A DNA stretch of 64,000 bases, taken from assembly GCF_014197795.1 (NCBI RefSeq), contig NZ_JACIGI010000004.1, positions 1 to 64,000 on the forward strand. The letters run 5' to 3'. Both the position numbers and the translations under genes were made by a program. Every line of letters begins with the position of its first letter. Position 1 is the stretch's first letter. This stretch comes from Roseospira goensis (GTDB taxonomy: Bacteria > Pseudomonadota > Alphaproteobacteria > Rhodospirillales > Rhodospirillaceae). This document shows, in pieces, positions 16,718-26,029 of this stretch. Below the pieces are notes generated by a model. It ran no database searches. It saw nothing but the letters and a program-made list of their open reading frames with translations, and was not told where the DNA came from.

Positions 16718-17668
16718 ATGACTCCGACTCCTGCTCCCGCCCCGGCGCCCACCCCGGCGCCCGCCCCGGCGCACGGTCTGTTCGTCCCGGTCCTGACCCC
16801 GTTCCGGGCCGACCTGTCCGTCGACGTGCCGCGCTTCCTCGACCATTGCCGCTGGCTCCTGGCGCACGGCGCCGATGGCCTGGCGGTGTTCGGAACAACC
16901 TCCGAAGCCAACAGCCTGGGGGTTGACGAAAAGCTGGACCTGCTGGCCCGGCTGATCGACGAGGGCGGCATCGCCCCGGATCGGTTGCTGCCGGGCACCG
17001 GCACCTGCGCCCTGCCCGAGACCGTGCGCCTGACCCGGGCCGCCGTCGAGGCCGGCTGCCGGGGGGTCCTGATGCTGCCGCCGTTCTACTACAAAGGGGT
17101 GTCCGATGATGGCCTGTTCGCGAGCTTCGACGCCGTGATCCAGGCGGTCGGCGACCGCCGGCTGCGTGTCTACCTGTACCACTTCCCCCAGCTCAGCCAG
17201 GCGCCGCTGTCCCTCGACCTGGTGGGACGCCTGATTGCGGCCCACCCGGAGACCGTCGCCGGCCTCAAGGACAGCTCCGGGGACTGGGACAACACCCGGG
17301 CGCTGCTGGAGCGGTTCCCCGGATTCGGTGTCTTCCCGGGCTCGGAGGCCCGCCTCCTTGAGGCCCTGAGACTGGGCGCGCCCGGGTGCATCTCGGCTAC
17401 GGCGAACGTCAACCCGGCCGGCATCGCCGCGGTCATCGCCGGCTGGCAGGCGGCCGACGCCACCGAGACCCAGGCGCGGGCCACCCAGGTTCGGGCCGTG
17501 TTCAACGGGCGCCCCCTGATCCCGACCCTCAAGGCGATTCTCGCCGACGCCCTGCAAGACGAGACCTGGCGCCGGCCACGTCCGCCGTTGTGCCCGTTGG
17601 ACGCGGCGGAGGGCGCCCTGTTGCGCGAGACCCTCGCCGGCCTCGGGGTCGACCCCGCGCGGTCGTGA
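16718..17668 (+). CDS. DapA/NanA-family aldolase (dihydrodipicolinate synthase family)
   Basis: A 316-residue class I aldolase-fold protein. After an unusual N-terminal stretch of about 18 Pro/Ala residues, the barrel begins at LFVPVLTPF. The pyruvate-binding loop is GTTSEANSL, the catalytic Tyr is in VYLYHFP, and the Schiff-base Lys is in AGLKDSSGDW. True DapA usually has GTTGE; the GTTSE variant is common in paralogues acting on other 2-oxo acids, so the lysine pathway is not assumed. Nothing metabolic is adjacent to define the substrate. It is followed by a perfect palindromic terminator. Confidence 0.85.
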   Translation: MTPTPAPAPAPTPAPAPAHGLFVPVLTPFRADLSVDVPRFLDHCRWLLAHGADGLAVFGTTSEANSLGVDEKLDLLARLIDEGGIAPDRLLPGTGTCALPETVRLTRAAVEAGCRGVLMLPPFYYKGVSDDGLFASFDAVIQAVGDRRLRVYLYHFPQLSQAPLSLDLVGRLIAAHPETVAGLKDSSGDWDNTRALLERFPGFGVFPGSEARLLEALRLGAPGCISATANVNPAGIAAVIAGWQAADATETQARATQVRAVFNGRPLIPTLKAILADALQDETWRRPRPPLCPLDAAEGALLRETLAGLGVDPARS

Positions 17669-17723
17669 CGGCGGCCGGTGTTCCGGCCCGACCCTGGGGC
17701 ACGTATCCGCCCCCACAACGAAC

Positions 17724-17753
17724 AGCCGCCGCGAGGATGTCCTCGCGGCGGCT
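17724..17753. terminator. Perfect 14-bp palindromic terminator
   Basis: AGCCGCCGCGAGGA at 17724-17737 is the exact reverse complement of 17740-17753, with only two bases between. It lies 55 nt after the DapA-family stop, between that rightward gene and the leftward comF. A T/G-rich run (GGTTGTGTTTGTGT) follows on the plus strand. It probably terminates the rightward transcript and may act from both sides. Confidence 0.7.
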
Positions 17754-17918
17754 CGATCTGCGGCGCGGTTGTGTTTGTGTGGTGGCGCCGCCGGACGGTC
17801 CTCCCTGACCCACTTGCGCGGTCGACGCGATGACACCCCAGCCATGCGTTCCATGCAAGGAAATTCGTTGCTGCGATGCAAAAATCGCATGACGCGGGCG
17901 GTTGTGGGCGTCCGGGGG

Positions 17919-18704
17919 CTACCCGCACTCGTCCCGGATGACCCGGGCCAGGGTCAGCACGTCGACCGAGTCGGCGCCGGCGCGATCGAGGACCCGACAG
18001 CATTCGGCGGCCGTCGCCCCGGTCGTCAGCACGTCGTCCACCAACAGGACCCGCCGCCCGGCAATGCGTTCCGGCCGGGAGACGCGAAACGCACCGCGCA
18101 CGTTGGCGGCCCGGCCCGCGTGCCCGAGTCCGCCCTGCGACGGGGTCGCGCGCCACCGGATCAGGCCCGTGGGTGCCCAGGCGCGCCCGCTCAGGCGCGC
18201 CAGCGCGCCGGCCAGGAGGGCCGACTGGTTGAACCGGCGCCGCCAGAGGCGCCAGCGATACAGAGGGACCGGCACGATCAGATCGGCCGTATCGAGCAAC
18301 GGCCCGGCCGCCCGGCCCATCCAGCCCGCCAGGGCCGGCACCGCATCCGTGCGGTCCCCGTGCTTGAAAGCCAGGATGAGCGGCCGCGCGCCGTCGTCAT
18401 AGACCAATGCCGCCCGCGCCCGGCGCCAGGCCGGGCGGCGCCGGGCGCAGGCACCGCACAGCAGACCGGCGGCCTCCTCCGCCGCCGGCGCGCCCCAGTC
18501 GCCCCCGAACGGGACGCCGCAGCGGTCGCACAGCGGTGGGGTGATGAACGTCGCCTCGGCGAAGCAGTCGGCGCACAGCGCCCCGGTGGCCGCCACCAGC
18601 GCCCCGCAACGCAGGCAGCGCGGCGGCAGCACGAGATCAAGGGCCGGCCGCAGCCGCGCCGCGACCCGGCTCGCGGCCGTCGGGCGGTGTGCGAATCCCG
18701 TCAT
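17919..18704 (-). CDS. comF: ComF family phosphoribosyltransferase-like protein
   Basis: A 261-residue ComF/GntX-type protein. The N-terminal region has a zinc-ribbon of four Cys pairs: CLRCG, CADC, CDRCG and CGAC. The C-terminal half is a type I phosphoribosyltransferase fold with the PRPP-loop VLLVDDVLTTGAT. The conserved FNQSALLA and the GRAANVRGAF segment are typical of ComF. Members are linked to natural competence in some bacteria; the biochemical role is not established. The ATG at 18704 gives the family length. It is divergent from the methyltransferase gene, an arrangement seen in other alphaproteobacteria. Confidence 0.9.
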   Translation of the reverse strand: MTGFAHRPTAASRVAARLRPALDLVLPPRCLRCGALVAATGALCADCFAEATFITPPLCDRCGVPFGGDWGAPAAEEAAGLLCGACARRRPAWRRARAALVYDDGARPLILAFKHGDRTDAVPALAGWMGRAAGPLLDTADLIVPVPLYRWRLWRRRFNQSALLAGALARLSGRAWAPTGLIRWRATPSQGGLGHAGRAANVRGAFRVSRPERIAGRRVLLVDDVLTTGATAAECCRVLDRAGADSVDVLTLARVIRDECG

Positions 18705-18810
18705 GGCACGTCCCGGACAGAGGGTCCTCGGATGAGTATGCGTCCCGACCCGCGCGCGGGCGAGGGCCGTTGCCTTCACAACGCCACGCCCGCGCGCCAT
18801 ATTCCCCGGC

Positions 18811-19743
18811 ATGATGGACAGCCCCGACAGCATGACCGTGTTCGACCGCCGCCTGGTCCGCCACCACCGCGAGCGGGCCGCCGGCGGCTGGGACGGCTTC
18901 GACTTCCTGGTGCGCGAAACCGCCGCGCGACTGGTGGACCGCCTGGACGACATGACCCGCGCCTTCCCGCTGGCGCTCGACCTGGGCTGCCACGGCGGCG
19001 AGGTGGGCCGGGCGTTGGGCGGACGGGGTGGTATCCGGACCCTGATCCAGGCCGACCTCGCCCCCGCGATGGCGCGCCGCGCCGCGGCTCGTGGGGCGGG
19101 GCCGGGGCTGGCCTGTGACGAGGAGGCGCTGCCGTTCGCGCGCGGTAGCCTGGATGCCGTCCTGAGCAATCTGTCCTTGCACTGGGTCAACGACCTGCCC
19201 GGCGCGCTGATCCAGATTCGCCATGCCCTCAAGCCGGATGGCCTGTTCCTGGGCTGCCTGCTGGGGGGCGCCACACTGCGCGAGCTGCGCACCTGCCTGG
19301 CCGACGCCGAGCAGGAGATCACCGGGGGCCTGTCTCCGCGCACCTCGCCGCTGGCCGACGTGCGCGACGCCGGCAACCTGCTGGCGCGCGCCGGGTTCGC
19401 GTTGCCGACGGCGGATTCAGACGTGATTACGGTGCACTACGAGCATCCGTTCAAGCTGTTTCAGGATCTGCGCGGGATGGGCGAGAGCAACGCCGTGTTG
19501 GCCCGGCGCCGGACCCCGACGCGGCGTGACCTCATCCTGCGCGCCGCCCACATGTACCAGGAGCGCCACGCCGGGCCGGACGGACGCGTCGCCGCGACCT
19601 TCGAGGTCATCACGCTGACCGCCTGGGCGCCCGCCCCCGATCAACCGCAACCGCTGGCGCCGGGAAGTGGCCAGACCAGCCTGCGCCAGACCCTGGGCGG
19701 TTCCTTGGACGATCCCCAGGACGATCCAACGGCGGTTCACTGA
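18811..19743 (+). CDS. SAM-dependent methyltransferase (NDUFAF5/BioC-like)
   Basis: A 310-residue class I methyltransferase. The N-terminal [15 protein letters not shown] is characteristic of the NDUFAF5-like subgroup. The SAM-binding motif I is [36 protein letters not shown] contains motifs II and III. NDUFAF5 in mitochondria hydroxylates an arginine of complex I during assembly; whether bacterial relatives do this is not established. BioC is the alternative but there is no biotin cluster here. Start could be 18811 or the next Met (18814). It precedes sfsA by about 55 nt. Confidence 0.85.
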   Translation: MMDSPDSMTVFDRRLVRHHRERAAGGWDGFDFLVRETAARLVDRLDDMTRAFPLALDLGCHGGEVGRALGGRGGIRTLIQADLAPAMARRAAARGAGPGLACDEEALPFARGSLDAVLSNLSLHWVNDLPGALIQIRHALKPDGLFLGCLLGGATLRELRTCLADAEQEITGGLSPRTSPLADVRDAGNLLARAGFALPTADSDVITVHYEHPFKLFQDLRGMGESNAVLARRRTPTRRDLILRAAHMYQERHAGPDGRVAATFEVITLTAWAPAPDQPQPLAPGSGQTSLRQTLGGSLDDPQDDPTAVH

Positions 19744-19798
19744 CCCTGTTTCCAATCCTGACGCCCGCGCCGCAGCGCGACCGAGGTATGCGACCGCG

Positions 19799-20524
19799 AT
19801 GGACTTTCCCACCCCTCTGATCCGGGGCACGCTGGTGCGCCGCTATCAGCGCTTCATGGCCGACGTCGTGCTCGATGACGGCACGCCCGTCACCGCGCAT
19901 TGCGCCAATTCGGGCTCCATGCTGACCGTCAAGCCGCCCGGCGCCGAGGTCTGGCTGTCGCGGTCGGACAACCCGAAGCGCAAGCTGAAGTACACCTGGG
20001 AGTTGGTGCGGATCGGGGACCACCTGGTCGGTGTCAACACCAATCACCCCAACGCGCTGGTGGCGGACGCGATCACGGACGGCACGATTCCCGAACTGGC
20101 CGGCTACGACCGGCTTCGGCGCGAGGTCAAGTACGGCCGCAACAGCCGCATCGACGTGCTCCTGGAAGGCCGGGACCGCCCGACCTGCTACGTCGAGGTC
20201 AAGAACGTCCACATGAAGCGCGACCCCGCGGAGGGGGGCGCCGCCGAGTTCCCCGACGCCGTGACCGCCCGCGGCGCCAAGCATCTGGATGAACTGGTCG
20301 ATATGGTCGCGTCGGGCTATCGGGCGGTCATGGTGTTCCTGGTCCAGCGCGGCGATTGCGGGCGCTTCCGGATTGCAGGCGATATCGATCCGGCTTATCT
20401 AGAAGCCCTGGACCGCGCCCTGTCGCTCGGTGTCGAGGCGCTCTGCGTGTCCTGTACCGTCACGCCGGAGCGCATTTCTGTGGCCGGCCCCCTTCCCCTG
20501 GACCTGGATTCTCCGCCGCCATGA
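19799..20524 (+). CDS. sfsA: SfsA family protein (sugar fermentation stimulation protein)
   Basis: A 241-residue protein of the SfsA family. It has an N-terminal OB-like part ([12 protein letters not shown], followed by [11 protein letters not shown]) and a C-terminal nuclease-like fold: [17 protein letters not shown] and [10 protein letters not shown], which hold the D/ExK residues of a PD-(D/E)XK-type site. Its molecular function is unresolved; DNA binding has been reported for E. coli SfsA. The ATG at 19799 gives the family length. Its stop overlaps the map start codon (ATGA at 20521-20524), so the two are translationally coupled. Confidence 0.95.
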   Translation: MDFPTPLIRGTLVRRYQRFMADVVLDDGTPVTAHCANSGSMLTVKPPGAEVWLSRSDNPKRKLKYTWELVRIGDHLVGVNTNHPNALVADAITDGTIPELAGYDRLRREVKYGRNSRIDVLLEGRDRPTCYVEVKNVHMKRDPAEGGAAEFPDAVTARGAKHLDELVDMVASGYRAVMVFLVQRGDCGRFRIAGDIDPAYLEALDRALSLGVEALCVSCTVTPERISVAGPLPLDLDSPPP

Positions 20525-21333
20525 TCGAAGCCGCCGCCCGTTCCGAAAACCAGGTTGTCCTGCATGGCCCGGAAGCCTTCGCCGCCATGCGCCTGGCCGG
20601 CCGTCTGGCCGCCGAGACCCTGGACTTCATCACGCCCCACGTGCAGCCAGGCGTGACGACGGAGGAACTGGACCGGCTGTGCGCGACGTTTATCGCCGAT
20701 CACGGCGCGGTTTCGGCGCCGCTGAACTACAAGGGCTTCCCGAAGAGCATCTGCACGTCGGTCAACCATGTGGTCTGCCATGGCATCCCGGGGCCGAAGA
20801 CCCTCAAGGACGGCGACATCCTCAACATCGACGTCACGCCGATCGTCAACGGCTGGCACGGCGACAGCAGCCGCATGTTCTACGTCGGCACGGTGGGCGT
20901 GAAGGCGCGGCGGCTGTGCGAGATCACTTACGACTGCCTGATGCGCGGCCTGGAGGTGATCCGCCCCGGCGCCACCCTGGGCGACATCGGCCACGCCATC
21001 CAGTCCTACGCCGAGGCCCAGCGCTATTCGGTGGTGCGTGACTTCTGCGGTCACGGCGTCGGCCGGGTGTTCCACACCGCGCCCAGCGTGATGCACTTCG
21101 GTCAGCCGGGGACCGGCATGACGTTGCAGGAAGGCATGATCTTTACCGTCGAGCCGATGATCAACGCCGGGCGCTGGGAGACCAAGATCCTTGGGGACGG
21201 CTGGACCGCCGTGACCAAGGACCGGTCCCTGTCGGCCCAGTTCGAACACACCATCGGCGTGACCGCGGACGGCTGCGAGATTTTCACGCTGTCGCCGAAG
21301 GGCTGGCACTGCCCGCCGTACGAGGGCGCCTGA
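20521..21333 (+). CDS. map: Methionine aminopeptidase, type I
   Basis: A 270-residue enzyme removing N-terminal Met from nascent proteins. The five metal ligands of the pita-bread fold are visible: the two Asp in [16 protein letters not shown], His in [10 protein letters not shown], Glu in TVEPMI and Glu in QFEHTI. The catalytic His is in CHGIPG. Type I is indicated by the absence of the ~60-residue insert of type II. It overlaps sfsA by 4 nt. The first copy of a 93-bp dispersed repeat begins at its stop codon. Confidence 0.97.
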   Translation: MIEAAARSENQVVLHGPEAFAAMRLAGRLAAETLDFITPHVQPGVTTEELDRLCATFIADHGAVSAPLNYKGFPKSICTSVNHVVCHGIPGPKTLKDGDILNIDVTPIVNGWHGDSSRMFYVGTVGVKARRLCEITYDCLMRGLEVIRPGATLGDIGHAIQSYAEAQRYSVVRDFCGHGVGRVFHTAPSVMHFGQPGTGMTLQEGMIFTVEPMINAGRWETKILGDGWTAVTKDRSLSAQFEHTIGVTADGCEIFTLSPKGWHCPPYEGA

Positions 21334-21425
21334 TCGCGTGACGCCGCGCTAACTATATGATTCTCAGCCGATTTTTGCGACAAACCGAAATCGCGGCGCG
21401 AATCCGGTGTGTCGCGATCGGCGGT
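21333..21425. repeat. Dispersed 93-bp repeat, copy 1
   Basis: This segment matches 55781-55873 in the same orientation with 12 substitutions and no gaps over 93 bp (about 87%). It contains a conserved inner inverted repeat (CGATTT at 21369-21374 with AAATCG at 21388-21393) and a wider one (GCGACA with TGTCGC). Both copies lie between converging genes: here map on the left and pap on the right. It could be a bidirectional terminator or a REP-like mobile palindrome. Confidence 0.75.
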
Positions 21426-21447
21426 CATCGCGCCGGCCTCCGTCCGC

Positions 21448-22983
21448 TCACGTCTTCCCGGCCCCGTCTGCCAACGCCGCTTCGAGGGCATCGGCGACCG
21501 TCCGGACGACCTTGACGCGCGCGTGGCGCTTGTCGTTGGCTTCCACCAGGGTCCAGGGTGCGAAGTGGGTGCTGGTGCGTTCCACCATCTCGTTGACGGC
21601 CAGCGTATACGCGTGCCAGTTCTCGCGGTTGCGCCAATCCTCGTCGGTCAGCTTCCAGCGCTTGTAGGGAATCTCCTCGCGCCGGCGGAACCGGTCCAGT
21701 TGCTCGTCCTTGGTGATGTGAAGCCAGAACTTGCACAGCACGATGCCGTGCTGCACAAGCTGGTCCTCGAAGTCACGGATCTCGGCATAGGCCCGGCGCC
21801 ATTCGGTATCGGCCGCGAATCCCTCGACGCGTTCGACCAGAACCCGGCCGTACCACGATCGGTCGTATACCAGCACCCGGCCCGCGCGACCGAGCTGGCG
21901 CCAGAAGCGCCAAAGGTAGTGCTGGGCTTGTTCCTCGTCGGTGGGTGCGGCCACTGGAATGACGGTCACCTGACGGGCGTCCAGGGCTCGGGTCAGGCGG
22001 CGGATCGAGCCTCCCTTGCCGGCGGCGTCCCAGCCCTCGAACACCAGCACGGTCGAGATCCCGCGCGCCCGGGCCTTGCGTTGCAGCACCGCGACCCGCC
22101 CCTGCTGGCGGGCCAAATCCTTGCGATAGTCGCCCTTGGACAGCGTGGCGGACATATCCAGCGCGTCCAGCACCGTCGGCAGGCCATCGGTGACGGGCGG
22201 GGCGGCGGTGGCCACGCCACCGCCCCCGCCCCCCAGGATGGCCGGGGGCAGGTCGGCCCGGGCCAGCGTGCGGCGTCGGTCGAGATGGTGCTTGAGCGCA
22301 TCCCGCAGCGTGTACAGCACCGTCAGCGACCGGTACGGATGGTCCTCGCCCTCCACGATGCTCCAACGCGCATCGGCCACCGATGTGCGGGCGATCAGGT
22401 GCTCGGCGGCGAACATGAAGGAGTCGTACATCTCCCAATGCCGCCAGTCCTGCTTGGTCACGCGCCAGCTCTGGTTCGGATCTTTTTCCAGGGCCTTCAG
22501 CCGTTTCTTCTGGGCATTCTTGCTCAAGTGCATCCAGAACTTGAGGATAAGAGCGCCATCATCGGCCAGCGTCTTCTCGAAGGTGATCACCCGCGCCATG
22601 TACTCGTCGAACGTCGCCACGTCGATGGCGCCGTTGACGAGGTCCATGAACGGTCGCGAGTACCAGCACGACAGGAATTGGCCGATCCGCCCCTTCGGCG
22701 GCAGGTCGCGCCAGAAGCGCCAGTACTCGGGCCGCTCGCGCTCTTCGTCCGAGGCCGGCCCATAAGCGCGGGTCAGGATCCAGCGCGGGTCCAGCCACTC
22801 GTTGAGCAGGTTCATGCTCTCGCTCTTGCCGGCGCCGTCGACGCCGGCGAACACCAGGATCACGGGGAAATCGGCTTGGCGCAGGGCCTGTTGCAGGTCC
22901 ACCAGCTCGATGCGCAGGTCGGGGGCCTGGCGCTCGAACTCCTCCTTGCTGACCTTGCGTCCCAGTTCGGCGGTGCGGAACAT
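21448..22983 (-). CDS. pap: Polyphosphate:AMP phosphotransferase (two-domain PPK2)
   Basis: A 511-residue protein with two tandem PPK2 domains, the layout of class II PPK2 (PAP), which makes ADP from AMP and polyphosphate. The N-terminal domain has Walker A GVDGAGKS (47-54) and a degenerate lid region; the C-terminal domain has GWDAAGKGG followed by the lid-loop YDRSWYGRVLVERVEG. The N-terminal domain is generally thought to be inactive or structural in PAP. The ATG at 22983 is chosen over 23130, whose extra 49 residues are low-complexity. It converges on map across the dispersed repeat. Confidence 0.92.
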   Translation of the reverse strand: MFRTAELGRKVSKEEFERQAPDLRIELVDLQQALRQADFPVILVFAGVDGAGKSESMNLLNEWLDPRWILTRAYGPASDEERERPEYWRFWRDLPPKGRIGQFLSCWYSRPFMDLVNGAIDVATFDEYMARVITFEKTLADDGALILKFWMHLSKNAQKKRLKALEKDPNQSWRVTKQDWRHWEMYDSFMFAAEHLIARTSVADARWSIVEGEDHPYRSLTVLYTLRDALKHHLDRRRTLARADLPPAILGGGGGGVATAAPPVTDGLPTVLDALDMSATLSKGDYRKDLARQQGRVAVLQRKARARGISTVLVFEGWDAAGKGGSIRRLTRALDARQVTVIPVAAPTDEEQAQHYLWRFWRQLGRAGRVLVYDRSWYGRVLVERVEGFAADTEWRRAYAEIRDFEDQLVQHGIVLCKFWLHITKDEQLDRFRRREEIPYKRWKLTDEDWRNRENWHAYTLAVNEMVERTSTHFAPWTLVEANDKRHARVKVVRTVADALEAALADGAGKT

Positions 22984-23374
22984 GGCTGCCTCCCCCTGGC
23001 CCTGCGGCGCCCGCCCCCCCGGAGACGACGCCCTCGGCCCCACCCTACCGCCCCAGCGGCGGCGAGGCCAAGGTTCGGCGGGCGCCGGACGCGGGCGCCA
23101 AAACCGCGCGAGACGGGTCCCGCGGCACACGCTTGACCAAGGGGGTGTGAAAATGCGGGACCCTCTGCTAGGGTGTCGCCATCCTGGAGGGCAGGCCTCC
23201 CGGGTGCCGGTCGTGTCGGGCGCTCGCCCCGGCAGGCCGCGTCACCGAACGCGGGACAGGGGCTTTGGCGGCACCGCGGCCGCCGATGCGCTGTCCCTTG
23301 CGCGGATGCCTCCTCTCAATCGCATGCCTTCACAAGACCATGCCTTGGTCCGTGACCCGGAGGAGGAACTCTGA
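22984..23374 (+). promoter_or_regulatory. Gene-free leader between pap and gap
   Basis: About 390 bases lie between the divergent starts of pap and gap, with no credible ORF. Toward gap there is a short inverted repeat ACCCT-CTGCT-AGGGT around 23160-23174 that could be an operator, and a strong ribosome-binding sequence AGGAGG at 23361-23366, 8 nt before the gap ATG. I see no convincing -35/-10 pair; the TTGACC at 23133-23138 has no properly spaced -10. Confidence 0.4.
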
Positions 23375-24382
23375 ATGGCTGTTCGTGTTGCGATCAACGG
23401 TTTCGGCCGTATCGGGCGTCTGACCCTGCGCTCCCTGCTGGAGACGGGGCGAACCGACGTCGAGGTGGTGGCCGTCAACGACCTGGGGTCGGCCGCCGCC
23501 AACGCCCACCTGCTGAAGTATGACACCGTCCACGGCACCTTGCCGAAGGCGGTCACCGCGACCGACGACAGCATCGTCATCGACGGCAAGCCGATCAAGG
23601 TTCTGGCCGAACGCGATCCGGCCAAGCTGCCCTGGGGCGACCTGGGCATCGACATCGTCATGGAATGCACCGGCATCTTCACCGACCGTGACAAGGCGGC
23701 CCTGCACCTGACCGCGGGCGCGAAGCGCGTGCTGGTCTCGGCCCCGGCCGGCGGCGCCGACCTGACCGTGGTCTACGGCGTCAACAACAACAAGCTGACG
23801 GCCGAGCATCTGGTGGTCTCCAACGCCTCGTGCACCACCAACTGCCTGGCGCCGGTCGCCAAGGTCCTGAACGACTCGTTCGGCCTGAAGCGCGGCTTCA
23901 TGACCACCATCCACAGCTACACCGGCGACCAGCGGACCGTCGACACGCTGCACAAGGACCTGCGCCGCGCCCGCGGGGCCGCGGACAACATGATCCCGAC
24001 CTCCACCGGCGCCGCCAAGGCGGTCGGCCTGGTGCTGCCCGAGCTGGCCGGCAAGCTGGACGGCGTGGCCATCCGCGTGCCGACCCCGAACGTCTCGCTG
24101 GTGGACCTGAAGGCCGAACTGAACCAGGCGACCGACGCCGACGCCATCAACGCGGCCATGACCGCCGCCGCCCAGGGCGAGCTGAAGGGCGTGCTCGACG
24201 TCAACACGGCGCCGTTGGTCTCCAGCGACTTCAATCACAACCCCTTCAGCTCCGTGTTCGACGCCACCGGCACCAAGGTGATCGATGGCAATTTCGTCCG
24301 GGTCATGAGCTGGTACGACAACGAGTGGGGGTTCTCGACCCGCATGGCCGACGTGGCCGTGGAGATGGCGAAGACCCTGTAA
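23375..24382 (+). CDS. gap: Glyceraldehyde-3-phosphate dehydrogenase, type I
   Basis: A 335-residue glycolytic or gluconeogenic enzyme. It has the Rossmann motif INGFGRIGR, the catalytic Cys in [12 protein letters not shown], the catalytic His in [10 protein letters not shown], the phosphate-binding STGAAKAV and the C-terminal [10 protein letters not shown]. The Asp after the second NAD strand suggests NAD rather than NADP preference, though this is weak evidence. It is followed by a hairpin and then pgk, the classic gap-pgk order. Confidence 0.97.
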   Translation: MAVRVAINGFGRIGRLTLRSLLETGRTDVEVVAVNDLGSAAANAHLLKYDTVHGTLPKAVTATDDSIVIDGKPIKVLAERDPAKLPWGDLGIDIVMECTGIFTDRDKAALHLTAGAKRVLVSAPAGGADLTVVYGVNNNKLTAEHLVVSNASCTTNCLAPVAKVLNDSFGLKRGFMTTIHSYTGDQRTVDTLHKDLRRARGAADNMIPTSTGAAKAVGLVLPELAGKLDGVAIRVPTPNVSLVDLKAELNQATDADAINAAMTAAAQGELKGVLDVNTAPLVSSDFNHNPFSSVFDATGTKVIDGNFVRVMSWYDNEWGFSTRMADVAVEMAKTL

Positions 24383-24396
24383 CCTGCGCGGGGCGG

Positions 24397-24430
24397 CGCG
24401 CCGGCCCGAACCCGGGTGCCGGCCGGCGCG
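24397..24430 (+). terminator. Hairpin in the gap-pgk intergenic space
   Basis: A perfect 10-bp inverted repeat (CGCGCCGGCC at 24397-24406, complement at 24421-24430) with a 14-nt loop lies 14 nt after the gap stop. No U-tract follows, so it is more likely a partial terminator or an mRNA-stabilising processing hairpin that sets different gap and pgk levels than a full stop. Confidence 0.5.
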
Positions 24431-24557
24431 ACCTCCGGTTCACCGTGGGGCCCCGCCGTGCGATGTGGCCGGCCAGAGGACTGCCGGCTCGCATCGCGCG
24501 ACCAGGGCCGCCGGGACGGGTGAACCGGACTCTGCCCCCTGATTCGGAGAGGCCACC

Positions 24558-25754
24558 ATGCCCGAGTTCAAGACCATCGACGACCTGGACGTCAACGGCA
24601 AGCGCGTGCTCGTGCGCGCCGATCTCAACGTACCGATTCGCGACGGTGTGGTGACCGATACCACCCGCATCGACCGCTCCGCCGAGACCATCAAGGACCT
24701 GATGGCCAAGGGCGCGTGCGTCGTCGTGATGTCCCACTTCGGCCGCCCCAAGGGCGAGCGTGTGCCGGAAATGTCGCTGCGCCCGATCGTGGAGCCGCTG
24801 TCCAAGGCTCTCGGCGGCGTGCCGGTGGCCTTCGCCGACGACTGCATCGGCCCCGGGGCCGAGACGCTGGTCAACGGCCTCGCCCCGGGCGACGTGGCGC
24901 TCCTGGAGAACGTGCGCTACCACGCCGGTGAGGAGAAGAACGACCCGGCGCTGGCCCGCCAGCTCGCCGAACTGGGCGACATCTACGTCAACGATGCCTT
25001 CTCGTCGGCGCACCGCGCCCATGCCTCGACCGAATACATCGCCCAGCTCCTGCCCTCGGCGGCCGGGCGCCTGATGCAGGCGGAACTGGAGGCGCTGGGC
25101 AAGGCGCTGGAGAACCCGGCCCGGCCGGTGGCGGCCATCGTCGGTGGCGCCAAGGTCTCCACCAAGCTGGACCTTCTCGGCAACATGGTCGCCAAGGTCG
25201 ACAAGATCATCATCGGCGGCGGCATGGCCAACACCTTCCTCTACGCCAAGGGCGTCGAGGTCGGCGCCAGCCTGTGCGAAAAGGACATGGCCGACACCGC
25301 CCGCGCCATCCTGGAGAAGGCCAAGGCCGAAGGCTGCGAGATCGTGCTCCCGGTGGACGCGGTGGTGGCCGCCGAGTTCAAGGAAGGGGCCGAGAACAGC
25401 ACCGTCGCCATCGACGCCGTGCCCGCCGACCGCATGATCCTGGACGTCGGCTCGACGTCGGCGCAGATGGTCATCGACAAGCTGGGGGCCTGCAAGACGC
25501 TGGTCTGGAACGGGCCGCTCGGCGCCTTCGAGATCAAGCCGTTCGACGCCGCCACCAACACCGTCGCCCAGGCGGCCGCGCGCCTGACCGCCGAGGGCAA
25601 GCTGCTCACCGTCGCCGGCGGCGGCGATACCGTCTCGGCCCTGAGCAACGCCGGCGTGGAGGGCCAGTTCTCCTACGTGTCAACCGCCGGCGGCGCCTTC
25701 CTGGAGTGGCTGGAAGGCAAGACGCTGCCGGGCGTGGCCGCGTTGCGCGACTAG
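24558..25754 (+). CDS. pgk: Phosphoglycerate kinase
   Basis: A 398-residue two-lobe enzyme interconverting 1,3-bisphosphoglycerate + ADP and 3-phosphoglycerate + ATP. It shows the N-lobe signature [30 protein letters not shown], the hinge [11 protein letters not shown], and the nucleotide-binding [10 protein letters not shown] and GGGDTVSAL. Length is standard. It lies 175 nt after gap on the same strand and ends at a strong terminator. No fba or tpi gene follows. Confidence 0.97.
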   Translation: MPEFKTIDDLDVNGKRVLVRADLNVPIRDGVVTDTTRIDRSAETIKDLMAKGACVVVMSHFGRPKGERVPEMSLRPIVEPLSKALGGVPVAFADDCIGPGAETLVNGLAPGDVALLENVRYHAGEEKNDPALARQLAELGDIYVNDAFSSAHRAHASTEYIAQLLPSAAGRLMQAELEALGKALENPARPVAAIVGGAKVSTKLDLLGNMVAKVDKIIIGGGMANTFLYAKGVEVGASLCEKDMADTARAILEKAKAEGCEIVLPVDAVVAAEFKEGAENSTVAIDAVPADRMILDVGSTSAQMVIDKLGACKTLVWNGPLGAFEIKPFDAATNTVAQAAARLTAEGKLLTVAGGGDTVSALSNAGVEGQFSYVSTAGGAFLEWLEGKTLPGVAALRD

Positions 25755-25766
25755 GACGGATCGCGT

Positions 25767-25797
25767 CCCTTGTGACCCACAAAACGGGTCACAGGGG
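25767..25797 (+). terminator. Terminator hairpin after pgk
   Basis: CCCTTGTGACCC at 25767-25778 pairs with GGGTCACAGGGG at 25786-25797 (one G-T wobble) around a 7-nt loop rich in A. It starts 12 nt after the pgk stop. It probably ends the gap-pgk transcript; no strong U-tract follows. Confidence 0.65.
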
Positions 25798-26008
25798 ATC
25801 CGTGACTCGATTCTCCCCCTTTGATTTAGGGCCGATTGACGCGACGATACCGAAGCACCTTGGCGGTTTCCTATCGTCATGATCGGCTCTCGCCAAGCAG
25901 CGGCGCGCCGACCGCATCATGGCCGTGGCGACCGGCCGGAGAGTCTCGCGCGGCGGGACCGGCCGGCCGCTCCCGATCGCATGGGTTCCGAAACGGAGGA
26001 GAACCCGT

Positions 26009-26029
26009 TTGAAGGTGTTGGTCCTGTGA
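26009..26029 (+). other. Six-codon mini-ORF (MKVLVL) created by a 17-bp tandem duplication
   Basis: The 16 bases GAAGGTGTTGGTCCTG occur at 26011-26026 and again at 26028-26043, a 17-nt tandem repeat. A ribosome-binding sequence GGAGGAG at 25995-26001 is ideally spaced for a TTG at 26009. From there the frame reads Met-Lys-Val-Leu-Val-Leu and stops at TGA 26027-26029. That stop overlaps the GTG (26026) which begins dadA with the same residues. So a mini-ORF copying the dadA N-terminus is followed by a GTGA reinitiation overlap. Confidence 0.5.

Noticed and set aside
21102-21491. Shared peptide between two minus-strand frames (here and at 55412-56071)
   Set aside because: The common residues come from translating the 93-bp dispersed repeat, not from homologous genes.
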